Shown here piece after piece: positions 8,663-17,360 of a stretch of DNA of 32,198 nucleotides (position 1 is the stretch's first letter; each line of letters begins with the position of its first letter). A program made the position numbers and the translations under genes. This DNA is from Bacteroidales bacterium. Its GTDB lineage: Bacteria > Bacteroidota > Bacteroidia > Bacteroidales > JAIOZK01. The notes below the pieces were generated by a model that was not told where the DNA came from, made no database searches, and saw only the letters and a list, made by a program, of their open reading frames with translations. Location of the stretch: the NCBI GenBank assembly GCA_021738625.1, contig JAIPBS010000044.1:1-32198 (forward strand), written 5' to 3'.

Positions 8663-10624
8663 ATGTTTTCTTTCAGCAACATATCGGTGCATTTTACCGG
8701 GGAATATCTTTTCCATAATATTTCCTTCCTGATCAACAGACGCGATCGTATCGGACTGGTGGGTAAGAACGGTGTCGGGAAAAGCACCCTGCTAAAGATC
8801 ATGCACGGTAGCCTGAAACCTGAGCAAGGAGAAATTGCTATTCCCTCGGGGGCAAGCGTCGGATACCTGCCTCAGATATTGAATCCAAGCACCGATAAAA
8901 CAGTTATCAAGGAGGCGCTTGAAGCCTTTAAAGGCGTGTTGAAACTTAAAGATAAACTGGGTGAACTATCCGTGCAATTGCAACATAGTGATGATTACGA
9001 ATCGGGAGCCTATCTCGAAATTGTGCAGCGCTTCAACGACCTGAATGAGAAAATCCAATATGCCGGCGGGCAAAACATCGAAGCTGAAACCGAAAAAGTG
9101 CTTGGCGGTCTGGGATTCAGGCGTAAGGATTTTAGCAGGAATATGGGAGAATTTAGCCATGGCTGGCAAATGCGTGTTGAGATCGCAAAGATCCTCTTGT
9201 CTCGTCCCGATCTGATCCTGCTGGATGAGCCTACCAACCACCTCGATATAGAGTCAATTCAATGGCTTGAAGAATTTTTAAAAAATTATCCCGGTGCTGT
9301 GGTCATTGTTTCTCACGACAGGGCCATGCTCGACAATATCACCAACCGGACTCTGGAAATTTCCAAAGGACAGCTTTATGATTATAAGGCATCTTATTCG
9401 GATTATCTTAAAATGCGAGAGGAACGCCTTGATCAGCAGATAGCTGAATATAACAACCAGCAACAGGAGATCAGGCAAATCGAAAGATTTATTGAACGCT
9501 TCAGGTATAAGAACACCAAGGCCAAACAGGTTCAATCCCGTATAAAAATGCTGGAAAAAATGGATAAGGTAGAGATTGACGACATCGAACAGAGCCGTAT
9601 CCATTTTTCTTTTCCAACTGCAAGAGGATCCGGAAAGATAGTGGTGGAAGGGCATAATGTCAGCAAAAATTACGGATCGAATAAGGTACTCGAAAAAGTT
9701 GATTTCGTGGCTTTGCGCGGTGAGAAAATCGCTTTTGTGGGAAAAAATGGAGAAGGTAAAAGCACCTTCTCAAAGATCATTACCGGACACCTGGATTATG
9801 AAGGTGAGCTAAAACTGGGGCACAATGTACAGATCGGTTATTATGCCCAAAACCAGGGAGAGTTTCTCGATCAGAATAAAACCGTTTACGATACCATTGA
9901 TGATATTGCAACCGGGGATATCAGAACCAGGATCAGAGCTATTTTGGGTGGGTTTTTGTTTGATGAAGACGATATCGATAAAAAAGTGTCGGTGCTTTCG
10001 GGCGGTGAAAAATCCAGATTATCTTTAGCCAAATTGCTGCTTACACCCGTCAACCTTTTGGTGCTCGACGAGCCGACCAACCATCTGGACATGAGCTCCA
10101 AGGATGTGTTGAAAAATGCTTTGTTGCAATATAACGGAACCTTGATCATTGTATCCCACGATAGGGATTTTTTGCAGGGGCTCACATCAAAAGTATATGA
10201 ATTCAAAAACAGGAAGATAAAAGAACATCTCGGCGATATCAGCGAATTTATCCGATCAAGGAAATTGAGAAATCTGGATGAATTGAATAAAGGCGGCAAA
10301 AGCGCAAAAAAAAGTCAGGATCAAAAGTCCGGGGGGCAACTGAAGTGGGAGAAAAAGAAGGAGCTCGAAAAGCAATTGCGAAAAATTCAGAAATCAGTGG
10401 CCGGATCAGAAGCCAGAATAGATGAACTGGAAAGTGCCATAACAGGAAAGGATGAATTGCTTGCCAATCCGGAAAAAAATAAAAATATGCTTGCCTTCGG
10501 GGATACCTTCTTTAAAGAATACAATGAGTTGAAAAAAGCCCTTGATCTGGAAATGGAGAAATGGGAGCGACAGCAATCGGAACTCGAAAAACTTCAGCAA
10601 GAGCTAAAACGTTCGATTCCTTAA
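8663..10624 (+). CDS. ABC-F family ATPase (translation factor type)
   Basis: This soluble protein of 653 aa has two ATP-binding cassettes and no membrane segments, the ABC-F plan. Members act on ribosomes. Cassette 1 has Walker A GKNGVGKST (34-42), a degenerate signature FSHGW and Walker B LILLDEPTNHLD. Cassette 2 has GKNGEGKST, a canonical LSGGE signature and LLVLDEPTNHLD. A charged linker between the cassettes (IERFRYKNTKAKQVQSR) and a Lys/Glu-rich C-terminal coiled coil resemble the Uup/YheS branch, so a specific antibiotic-resistance role is not indicated. The ATG at 8663 is preferred over an in-frame TTG five codons upstream because cassette 1 starts at once (MFSFSNISVHF) and the -7 box overlaps the TTG. 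The last 21 bp overlap the convergent prenyl synthase gene. Confidence 0.93.
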   Translation: MFSFSNISVHFTGEYLFHNISFLINRRDRIGLVGKNGVGKSTLLKIMHGSLKPEQGEIAIPSGASVGYLPQILNPSTDKTVIKEALEAFKGVLKLKDKLGELSVQLQHSDDYESGAYLEIVQRFNDLNEKIQYAGGQNIEAETEKVLGGLGFRRKDFSRNMGEFSHGWQMRVEIAKILLSRPDLILLDEPTNHLDIESIQWLEEFLKNYPGAVVIVSHDRAMLDNITNRTLEISKGQLYDYKASYSDYLKMREERLDQQIAEYNNQQQEIRQIERFIERFRYKNTKAKQVQSRIKMLEKMDKVEIDDIEQSRIHFSFPTARGSGKIVVEGHNVSKNYGSNKVLEKVDFVALRGEKIAFVGKNGEGKSTFSKIITGHLDYEGELKLGHNVQIGYYAQNQGEFLDQNKTVYDTIDDIATGDIRTRIRAILGGFLFDEDDIDKKVSVLSGGEKSRLSLAKLLLTPVNLLVLDEPTNHLDMSSKDVLKNALLQYNGTLIIVSHDRDFLQGLTSKVYEFKNRKIKEHLGDISEFIRSRKLRNLDELNKGGKSAKKSQDQKSGGQLKWEKKKELEKQLRKIQKSVAGSEARIDELESAITGKDELLANPEKNKNMLAFGDTFFKEYNELKKALDLEMEKWERQQSELEKLQQELKRSIP

Positions 10625-11578
10625 TTTTTCAGCAAATTTCTTTAATTCCGACTTTTTCGAATTCTCCACTTCAATATTGTCAAGCTGCCTGATGGCTTCG
10701 GATGAAAAGGCCATGATTTTTTCTTCCGTAAGGGAACGGATCTTAAGCGAATCAAATATCTCCTTAACCCTGACAAGCTTATGTTTCAGGTCAGGAGCAG
10801 ATTCCAGGTAGATTTTGTGCAGCTCTTTTCCGGTTTGTGTGCCGGCCACTTCCACGGCTTTTAAAAAGAGATATGTTTTCTTTCCTGCCATTACATCTCC
10901 ACCGGTTTGCTTGCCGAACTCCTTTTCATCCGAATACAAATCCAGCAGATCGTCTCTCAGTTGAAAAGCAAGGCCGAGGTTCACTCCAAACTGATATAAC
11001 TTCTCAAGCTCTTCCTGTCCTGCGTTTGCTATGATGGCTCCGATCTTCAGACTTGCTCCAAGCAAAACGGCGGTTTTAAGCCGGATCATTTCAAGATACT
11101 GATCAAGACAGACATCCTGCTGTTTTTCAAAATTCATATCGAACTGTTGTCCTTCGCATACTTCAATGGCTGTTTGAGTGAATACTTCAAAAGCTGGCTT
11201 CAGGTGTTCCGGCTTAAGCGATTGAAGATATTTATAGGCGAGGGCAAACATGGTGTCGCCTGAGAGAATGGCGATGTTGTCATTCCATTTCTGATGGATG
11301 GTTGGAGCGCCGCGCCGTATCGGAGCCTTGTCCATGATGTCATCATGTACCAGGGTGAAATTGTGAAATATTTCAATACCCATAGAGGCATCCAATGCAT
11401 CCCCGGGTTTTCCCCCGAACAGTTCACAGCCCATCAGCAACAAAACGGGGCGCATTCGTTTTCCACCCAGATCAAGGATATAAGAAATGGGCCGGTATAA
11501 TTCCGAAGGATTCCCACTGAATTTTTCCTGTTCAAGCTTTTTAATAAAAATCTGCTGTAGCTCTGTGATGGAATGCAT
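10604..11578 (-). CDS. Polyprenyl (short-chain isoprenyl) diphosphate synthase
   Basis: The enzyme elongates allylic diphosphates with isopentenyl diphosphate, supplying quinone or carrier-lipid precursors. The 324 residues carry GGKRMRP (38-44), the first aspartate-rich motif DDIMD (79-83) and the second DDLLD (209-213). The first motif has no two-residue insertion, and an aromatic Phe lies five residues before it (F74). In characterised prenyltransferases this pattern goes with C15-C20 products, so a farnesyl/geranylgeranyl synthase is more likely than a long-chain one; this is inference. It is the last gene of a minus-strand cluster, starting 1 nt after the rfbA stop, which suggests coupled translation. 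Its 3' end overlaps the convergent ABC-F gene. Confidence 0.93.
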   Translation of the reverse strand: MHSITELQQIFIKKLEQEKFSGNPSELYRPISYILDLGGKRMRPVLLLMGCELFGGKPGDALDASMGIEIFHNFTLVHDDIMDKAPIRRGAPTIHQKWNDNIAILSGDTMFALAYKYLQSLKPEHLKPAFEVFTQTAIEVCEGQQFDMNFEKQQDVCLDQYLEMIRLKTAVLLGASLKIGAIIANAGQEELEKLYQFGVNLGLAFQLRDDLLDLYSDEKEFGKQTGGDVMAGKKTYLFLKAVEVAGTQTGKELHKIYLESAPDLKHKLVRVKEIFDSLKIRSLTEEKIMAFSSEAIRQLDNIEVENSKKSELKKFAEKLRNRTF

Positions 11579-11579
11579 C

Positions 11580-12449
11580 TTAGCGTTTATGTCTGGTTAT
11601 GTTCATCAGATAATCTCCATATCCGCTCTTGAGCAGGGGTTTTGCGATCTCAATCAATTGTTCTTTGGTAATGAACTCTTTTCTATAGGCAATTTCTTCA
11701 ATACAGCCGATCTTAAGTCCCTGCCGGCTTTCGATCACCTCTACAAAGTGGCTGGCCTGCAAAAGCGAATTGAATGTACCCGTATCCAGCCAGGCGGTTC
11801 CGCGGCTCAGGATGCCCACTTTAAGCTTTCCTTTTTCCAGATAATGTTTGTTCACATCAGTGATCTCATATTCGCCCCTTGTGCTCGGCTTAATATTCTT
11901 AGCCACTTCCACCACCGAATTATCATAAAAATACAAGCCCGGAACAGCAAAGTTGGATTTGGGTTGTTTGGGTTTTTCTTCTATGGATATAGCTTTGTTG
12001 TTTTGGTCAAATTCCACCACACCGTATCTTTCCGGATCATTTACATGATATGCAAATACCATTCCCCCTTCCGGGTCGTTGTTTTCGGTGAGAAGTTCCT
12101 GCAAGCCACTTCCGTAAAATATATTGTCGCCAAGAATAAGCGCCACTTTTTCCTTGCCAATAAAGTCCTCACCGATCACAAATGCCTGTGCCAGTCCATT
12201 GGGAACAGCCTGTTCGGCATAGCTGAATTCAAGTCCCAGTTTTGAGCCGTCGCCCAGCAACGTCTCGAATTTTGGCAGGTCCTCCGGGGTTGAAATAATG
12301 AGGATCTCCCTGATGCCTGCCATCATGAGAATCGACAAAGGATAATAGATCATCGGTTTGTCGTAGATGGGCATCAGCTGTTTGCTTACTGCGAGGGTGA
12401 GGGGATGAAGACGGGTTCCGGCGCCGCCGGCAAGAATAATTCCTTTCAT
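11580..12449 (-). CDS. rfbA: Glucose-1-phosphate thymidylyltransferase
   Basis: RfbA/RmlA makes dTDP-glucose from dTTP and glucose-1-phosphate, the first step to dTDP-L-rhamnose and other deoxysugars of surface glycans. The 289-residue length is typical. The nucleotide-binding [11 protein letters not shown] is at 8-18, followed by [12 protein letters not shown], the metal-binding LGDN (106-109) and WLDTGTF toward the end. The usual partners rfbB, rfbC and rfbD are absent from this window. Instead the gene sits between an RND transporter (39-nt gap) and a prenyl synthase (1-nt gap). A GT2 gene that could use a dTDP-sugar lies 17 kb away, but no link can be shown. Confidence 0.96.
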   Translation of the reverse strand: MKGIILAGGAGTRLHPLTLAVSKQLMPIYDKPMIYYPLSILMMAGIREILIISTPEDLPKFETLLGDGSKLGLEFSYAEQAVPNGLAQAFVIGEDFIGKEKVALILGDNIFYGSGLQELLTENNDPEGGMVFAYHVNDPERYGVVEFDQNNKAISIEEKPKQPKSNFAVPGLYFYDNSVVEVAKNIKPSTRGEYEITDVNKHYLEKGKLKVGILSRGTAWLDTGTFNSLLQASHFVEVIESRQGLKIGCIEEIAYRKEFITKEQLIEIAKPLLKSGYGDYLMNITRHKR

Positions 12450-12488
12450 AATTATTTTTTTGATAAAAGTATAAATTATACCTGAATC

Positions 12489-14891
12489 TTATGCTGATCC
12501 GCGGGTGTCAATTTCTTCAACTTCCAGTTCATCCAGGTCGATGTCTTCTTCCTCATCGAAAATCTGAATAAGAGGTTCGCTAAATCGTTTTGTGGTGATT
12601 CGCTGGTTGAGTGATAGCAACAGTGATGGCAGCACAAACAGGTTCGACAAAAGGGCGATCAGCAGTGTGAAAGATATCAGATATCCCATTGATTCGGTGC
12701 CTCCGAAACTTGAAAGCGTGAAAATGATAAAACCAAAAAACAATACTACCGATGAATATAACATGCTATAGCCCGTTTCCCGCAAGGCAGCGATCACCGA
12801 TTCCTTGATGTTCCAGTTGGTGATTTTCAGTTGAAGCCTGTATCTTGAAAGGAAATGGATGGCGTTGTCCACCGATATTCCAAGCGCAATGCTGAAAATC
12901 AGTATGGTGGATGGCTTGATGCTGATGGCCAGGTATCCCATCATACCCGCCGTCATGATTTGCGGGATGAGATTTGGGATGAGGGAAATCCCGATCATCC
13001 TTGGGGAAGAAAAAAGAAGAGCCATAAGGATGCTGATCGCGGCAAGGGCAAGAAGCAAGCTGGTGAAGAGGTTCTTAGTGAGATAGCGAGTTCCTTTTAA
13101 AAACACCACGCTGGTGCCTGTGATCTGCACATCGAACCTGTCGGGAGGAAAGATGGCATCGATCTTCGGCCGCAGGTCCTCCTTGATGCGGGCGATCTCA
13201 TGGGTGCCAATGTTTTTCATTTGAACGCTGATCCTGGTAATTTGCAGGTTGGTATCCACAAAATTGTCGATGATGGTATTTTTGTTTTTTGTGTTATTTG
13301 GGATATAATCCACCATAAAACTCAACTCATTCCGGTTAGGAAGCTCATAAAATTTAGGATTTCCTCCATAAAATGCCTGCTTGGCAGATTTGATCACCTC
13401 GGCTATGGAGAGCGGCTTGGATAGTTCTTCATATGTTGCCAAAGTGTCCTGTAGTTGCTGTATCCTTTTAATGTTGCTCAGTTTGAGCACACCTCTTTCT
13501 TTTTTTGTGTCGATCGCGATCTCCAGCGGCATTACCCCGTCGAAATGTTTTTCGATGAAAAGCAGATCCTGGTACAGGGGATCTTGCTTCGGGATGTCAT
13601 CCACGATGTTGCCTGTGGTTTCCAGCTTGGTGATCCCGTAAATACCGATTATCAGGACCACAAGTGCCGTCAGATAAACCTTGTTCCTGTGATGTTGCAC
13701 GATGTGAACCACCCAGTTGATGATGCGTTGTGCCAGGCTGCTTTCCAGATGCTTGATATGCCTGGGTTTGGGCGGTTTTAAATAACTGAAAAAGATGGGA
13801 ATAAGAAAAAGGGTAAGCAGGTAGGCAAACATAATGTTTAAAGAAGCAACCAAACCAAACTCCACCAAAATTTTATTGCCGGTAACTATAAAAGCAGCAA
13901 AACCCACAGCTGTTGTTGTGTTGGTGAGAAAGTTGGCATTTCCGATGCGCTGTACAACACGCGAAAGCGCTTTGATCTTATTGCCGTGACTGCGATATTC
14001 AGTGTGGTATTTATTGAGCAGGAAGATGCAATTTTCCACAACAATCACAATGAGCAGGGGTGGCAGTATGCCTGTTAGCATGGTGATCTTGTATCCCAAC
14101 AATGAGATCGTTCCCATCACCCAAACCACGCTGATGATCACGATGAGCATGGTGAAGAACACCGCCTTGATGGACCTGAAGAAAATGAGCAGGATCACTG
14201 ACGCAATGATAAGAGCCAGATAAATAAAGAATTGTAGCTCATCTTCCACCTTTTTGGATATCAGTGTTCTGATATAAGGCAGGCCTGAATAATAAATATC
14301 AATGTCGTGTTCACGGCTGAATTGCTCAAATTTGTTTTTGATCTCATAAACCAGGTCCACGCGGTTTTTGGTATTGAGCATTTCCTTGTCGAGGGTGATG
14401 GCCACAAGCGATACGCCTGTTTTTGTATTCATCAGTAAGCCTTCATAGAAAGGCTGGTCGTAAATTATTGTTTTGAGGCTGTCGAGTTCCTGTTGTGTTT
14501 CGGGTTTTTCTTTAACAATTGGAACAAAATCAAATTTTTTTACGGTGTCGTTTTTTTTGAGCCTGTAAAGTCGGGCAATTGATATGGCTTCCTCAACACC
14601 TTCAATAGTCCTTAGGTCGCTGGTCAGTTCATACCAATCGTTAAATGTCTCCAGCTCAAAGAGCCTGTCTCCTTCAATGCCAATAAACATAACGCTTCCG
14701 TCTTCGCCAAACTGTAACTTGAAATCTTCGTAAATGATACTGGTGGTATCTGTGGCGGGAAGCATTTTTGTAAACTTATAGGAAAGTTTTATCTGGGTGG
14801 CTTTGTAAGCCATAAATAGCGTAATCAAACCGATTATGATGATGTTAACGAGCCTGTAGCGCAATACCAGACGTACAAGATATGTCCACAT
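12489..14891 (-). CDS. RND/MMPL-family transporter
   Basis: The 800-residue inner-membrane protein has the duplicated RND plan: one helix (about 12-30), a large periplasmic domain, a five-helix bundle (about 220-385), another single helix (about 403-422), a second periplasmic domain and a last bundle (about 595-760). The fourth helix of each half carries the MMPL/HpnN-type signature. In the C-terminal half it is GISVDNAIHFL. In the N-terminal half it is VIVVENCIFLL, with Glu replacing Asp. The length and the lack of an adjacent membrane-fusion gene argue against an AcrB-type drug pump and favour lipid or hydrophobic export (COG1033-like). The C-terminus is a strongly acidic tail (DEEEDIDLDELEVEE). 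It is the first gene of the cluster with rfbA and the prenyl synthase. Confidence 0.9.
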   Translation of the reverse strand: MWTYLVRLVLRYRLVNIIIIGLITLFMAYKATQIKLSYKFTKMLPATDTTSIIYEDFKLQFGEDGSVMFIGIEGDRLFELETFNDWYELTSDLRTIEGVEEAISIARLYRLKKNDTVKKFDFVPIVKEKPETQQELDSLKTIIYDQPFYEGLLMNTKTGVSLVAITLDKEMLNTKNRVDLVYEIKNKFEQFSREHDIDIYYSGLPYIRTLISKKVEDELQFFIYLALIIASVILLIFFRSIKAVFFTMLIVIISVVWVMGTISLLGYKITMLTGILPPLLIVIVVENCIFLLNKYHTEYRSHGNKIKALSRVVQRIGNANFLTNTTTAVGFAAFIVTGNKILVEFGLVASLNIMFAYLLTLFLIPIFFSYLKPPKPRHIKHLESSLAQRIINWVVHIVQHHRNKVYLTALVVLIIGIYGITKLETTGNIVDDIPKQDPLYQDLLFIEKHFDGVMPLEIAIDTKKERGVLKLSNIKRIQQLQDTLATYEELSKPLSIAEVIKSAKQAFYGGNPKFYELPNRNELSFMVDYIPNNTKNKNTIIDNFVDTNLQITRISVQMKNIGTHEIARIKEDLRPKIDAIFPPDRFDVQITGTSVVFLKGTRYLTKNLFTSLLLALAAISILMALLFSSPRMIGISLIPNLIPQIMTAGMMGYLAISIKPSTILIFSIALGISVDNAIHFLSRYRLQLKITNWNIKESVIAALRETGYSMLYSSVVLFFGFIIFTLSSFGGTESMGYLISFTLLIALLSNLFVLPSLLLSLNQRITTKRFSEPLIQIFDEEEDIDLDELEVEEIDTRGSA

Positions 14892-14977
14892 TAATTCCTA
14901 ACTCCCTTTATATCAATACCTAAAATAATGCTCAAAAGAACCACGAAATTAATACTTTCCGGTGGAATAGAAAAATG

Positions 14978-15080
14978 TATACCGATTCGGAACAGGTTTG
15001 CAATGATTGAACTCATACTCCAATCGGCATAACTGAATCTAACAGAAAAATGCTTTGCATTTTTAATAAGATTCAGTATA
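14978..15080 (+). repeat. 103-bp double-palindrome dispersed repeat, copy A
   Basis: It begins TATACCGATTCGGAACAG and ends AATAAGATTCAGTATA. Module 1 is a palindrome (TATACCGATT near the start, AATCGGCATA at the middle). Module 2 is a second one (ACTGAATCT with AGATTCAGT), with an inner perfect hairpin AAAAATGC-TTT-GCATTTTT. The outer ends TATAC and GTATA are also inverted. Two more copies of exactly the same length lie at 27263-27365 and, inverted, at 29530-29632. Confidence 0.9.
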
Positions 15081-15139
15081 GCTCATTGCTTTGTCGATAG
15101 CTTATTCGATTTATTCTGGCATATTAGTTGGTTTGGCTA

Positions 15140-15172
15140 TTGCTTTAAATCCGAACTTTGTCCTTAAATTTG
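15140..15172 (+). promoter_or_regulatory. Promoter of the lipoprotein/dehydrogenase unit
   Basis: TTG at 15140-15142, a 22-nt spacer and TAAATTTG at 15165-15172. Initiation is expected near 15179, giving a leader of about 24 nt. Confidence 0.5.
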
Positions 15173-15202
15173 GAAATTAGTAAATCTGAAACATAGCTTA
15201 GA

Positions 15203-16366
15203 ATGAAAAAGCAATTATACAAATTATTGATCCTGTTTGTTTTAATCGGATGTGCATCACCCAAAAACCTGATCAAACACGGGAAATATGACAAAGCCAT
15301 TTCGGTTTTGGTCAAAAAGCTGACCGCCAATCCTGATAAGGAAAAACATATCCAGAGCTTGCGACATGCCTATTCGGTGGCCAACAGCATCAATCTTGAC
15401 AAGATAAAGCAGCTCCGGGCCACCGGGCAGCCCGATGTTTGGTATGACATTTACCTGAACTACCGCGATCTGCAACAAAGGGAAGATTTGGTGAAAAGGG
15501 TTCCGGATCAGGTTAAGAAAGCAATTGATTTTGTTTACAACGACTTCAGTGAAAGCCTGAATAATGCCAAAAGTAAGGCGGCGGCCTATTTTTATGCCCA
15601 CGCTAAAAAGTTACTTGAAAATGGAGAAAAGGAGGATGCCCGCAGAGCCTACACTGAGCTTAAAAAAATTACCGTCATGTACCCCGATTATAAAGAAACG
15701 GATGCCTTGATCCGAAAGGCTCTGGTGCTGGGTACGGATTATATACTTTATGAAGTGAACAACCGTACAACTACCATTGTGCCGCAGTCGCTGATCGTGA
15801 CCCTGCAAAACATTAATTTGCTTGAGCTGGATGAACAATTTCTCAGTTTTGATACCTATCCGGTGGAGGGTAGGATCTATGATTTCAGGGTTGTGCTCAC
15901 TTTAACACAAATTCAGTCTACCCCGGAGAAAATCAGGGAAAGTCACTATACCGAATCACGAGAAATTGTTGAGCGTTATGTTACCAAAAAGGATGAGGAT
16001 GGTAAAGTGGTTAAGGATGAAAACGGCGATCCGGTGAAGATTCCGGTGTACCAGAAAATCAGTTGCGAGATTACGGAAGTGGAAAAATCCAAAAGTGTCC
16101 GTATCAATGGTTTTGTTGATTTTGTGAACAATGCCAGCGGCAGGGTGGTCAATTCCACACCGGTAACTGCCGAATCTGTTTTTAACAATATAACTGCTTA
16201 TCTGAAAGGAGACAAGCGAGCCTGCAGTGAGCGTACATTGGAACTGGCCAAACAACCAAAGCTTCCCTTTCCTCCCACGCCCGATATGATCATGGATGCG
16301 GCTGAAAAGCTGAAAGAGGTGGTGAAAGAAGTGATCTGGCATGGGGAGGGATATATTCAGAATTAA
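15203..16366 (+). CDS. Lipoprotein with N-terminal helical-repeat region, function unknown
   Basis: A lipoprotein signal peptide ends in a lipobox (VLIGC, Cys17). Residues 18-170 look like degenerate tetratricopeptide-type helices (NLIKHGKYDKAISVLVKKL, then a later KLLENGEKEDARRAYTELKK segment). The C-terminal half is beta-rich with repeated charged turns (KKDEDGKVVKDENGDPV). No enzymatic motif is visible. The helical part suggests a scaffold in the periplasm or at the outer membrane; this is inference. The gene ends 11 nt before the 2-hydroxyacid dehydrogenase gene, so the two are probably cotranscribed, though their functions show no obvious link. Confidence 0.85.
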   Translation: MKKQLYKLLILFVLIGCASPKNLIKHGKYDKAISVLVKKLTANPDKEKHIQSLRHAYSVANSINLDKIKQLRATGQPDVWYDIYLNYRDLQQREDLVKRVPDQVKKAIDFVYNDFSESLNNAKSKAAAYFYAHAKKLLENGEKEDARRAYTELKKITVMYPDYKETDALIRKALVLGTDYILYEVNNRTTTIVPQSLIVTLQNINLLELDEQFLSFDTYPVEGRIYDFRVVLTLTQIQSTPEKIRESHYTESREIVERYVTKKDEDGKVVKDENGDPVKIPVYQKISCEITEVEKSKSVRINGFVDFVNNASGRVVNSTPVTAESVFNNITAYLKGDKRACSERTLELAKQPKLPFPPTPDMIMDAAEKLKEVVKEVIWHGEGYIQN

Positions 16367-16377
16367 AGCAATGCTTT

Positions 16378-17331
16378 ATGCAAAAGAGAATCCTTTTCAT
16401 CGACACCACGCATCCTGTAATCCGGGAAGAGCTGGAAGCTCATGGCTTTCAATGTGAATTTTTCCCGGCATACAAAAGAGCTGATTTTGAAAGGATCATT
16501 CATAGATATCATGGGATCATCATTCGTTCAAAGATCACCCTGGATAAAAACATGCTTGAAAAGGCGGAACAGTTGGAGTTTATCGGCAGGGTGGGGGCCG
16601 GTATGGAAAACATCGACACGGAATATGCCGAAAGCCATAACATCGTTTGTTTCAACTCTCCCGAGGGAAGCCGGGATGCTGTGGGAGAACATACCCTGGG
16701 TTTGTTGCTGGCCCTGGCAAGGAATATCATCAGATCCGACAGGGAAGTCAGGCAGGCTGAATGGAACCGGGAAAAAAACCGCGGTTTCGAACTCAAAGGA
16801 AAAACCATTGGCATCATTGGATATGGTAATATGGGAAGCGCTTTTGCAGAAAAGCTTCATGGGATTGGTGCGGAGGTGATCGCTTACGACAAATACAAAT
16901 CGGCCTATGGGGATAATTATGTTGTTGAAACAAGTCTTGATGAGGTTTTTGAAAGAAGCGATGTTTGTAGTTTGCATGTTCCCCTGACGGAAGAAACCAC
17001 ATATATGGTTAACCGGAATTTTATTGATCACTTCAAAAAAAATATATACCTGCTCAATACGGCCAGGGGAAAAGTCTTAAAAACAGATGATCTGGTAAAT
17101 GCTATAAAAAGCGGTAAAGTAAAGGGCGCTGCCCTGGATGTGATCGAATATGAGGATATGTCGTTTGAGAAACTCGGCACGGAGCAGTTGCCCTACACTT
17201 TTCAGTTTCTGATCAACTCGGACCGGGTCGTCATGAGCCCGCACATTGCCGGCTGGACACAGGAATCCAAATACAAACTTGGCAAGGTGCTGGTGGATAA
17301 GATAATTGAGCTCCTAAAAGTGAAAGGATAA
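16378..17331 (+). CDS. D-isomer-specific 2-hydroxyacid dehydrogenase family protein
   Basis: The 317-residue protein has a split catalytic domain around a Rossmann fold. The dinucleotide loop is GYGNMG (148-153), with an acidic Asp171 at the end of the second strand favouring NAD over NADP. The catalytic set is complete: Arg230 in LNTARGK, Glu257 in ALDVIEYE and His289 in SPHIAGW. Family members interconvert 2-keto acids and D-2-hydroxy acids. The length and the lack of an ACT domain fit the phosphoglycerate-dehydrogenase-like subgroup, but serC, which often accompanies serA in this phylum, is not beside it, so the substrate stays open. It follows the lipoprotein by 11 nt and converges on the phosphofructokinase gene. 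Confidence 0.93.
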   Translation: MQKRILFIDTTHPVIREELEAHGFQCEFFPAYKRADFERIIHRYHGIIIRSKITLDKNMLEKAEQLEFIGRVGAGMENIDTEYAESHNIVCFNSPEGSRDAVGEHTLGLLLALARNIIRSDREVRQAEWNREKNRGFELKGKTIGIIGYGNMGSAFAEKLHGIGAEVIAYDKYKSAYGDNYVVETSLDEVFERSDVCSLHVPLTEETTYMVNRNFIDHFKKNIYLLNTARGKVLKTDDLVNAIKSGKVKGAALDVIEYEDMSFEKLGTEQLPYTFQFLINSDRVVMSPHIAGWTQESKYKLGKVLVDKIIELLKVKG

Positions 17332-17360
17332 GGAATTGTTTGATCCTTTGCCTCTTTTTG

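Larger units (their letters stand above)
14892..15202. other. Divergent intergenic region with a repeat and a promoter
   Basis: It separates the minus-strand transporter cluster from the plus-strand lipoprotein gene. It contains copy A of the 103-bp repeat and the lipoprotein promoter. No TAnnTTTG element was found for the transporter gene on the minus strand. Confidence 0.6.

Noticed and set aside
11487..12245. 252-codon plus-strand frame
   Set aside because: It is the complement of rfbA, whose product is complete and unmistakable; the antisense frame is Phe/Ile-rich and matches nothing.
12477..12492. TATACCTGAATCTTAT, close to the end of the 103-bp repeat
   Set aside because: It matches 15 of 16 bases of the repeat end with one insertion, but nothing of the remaining element follows, so chance or a very old scar cannot be separated.
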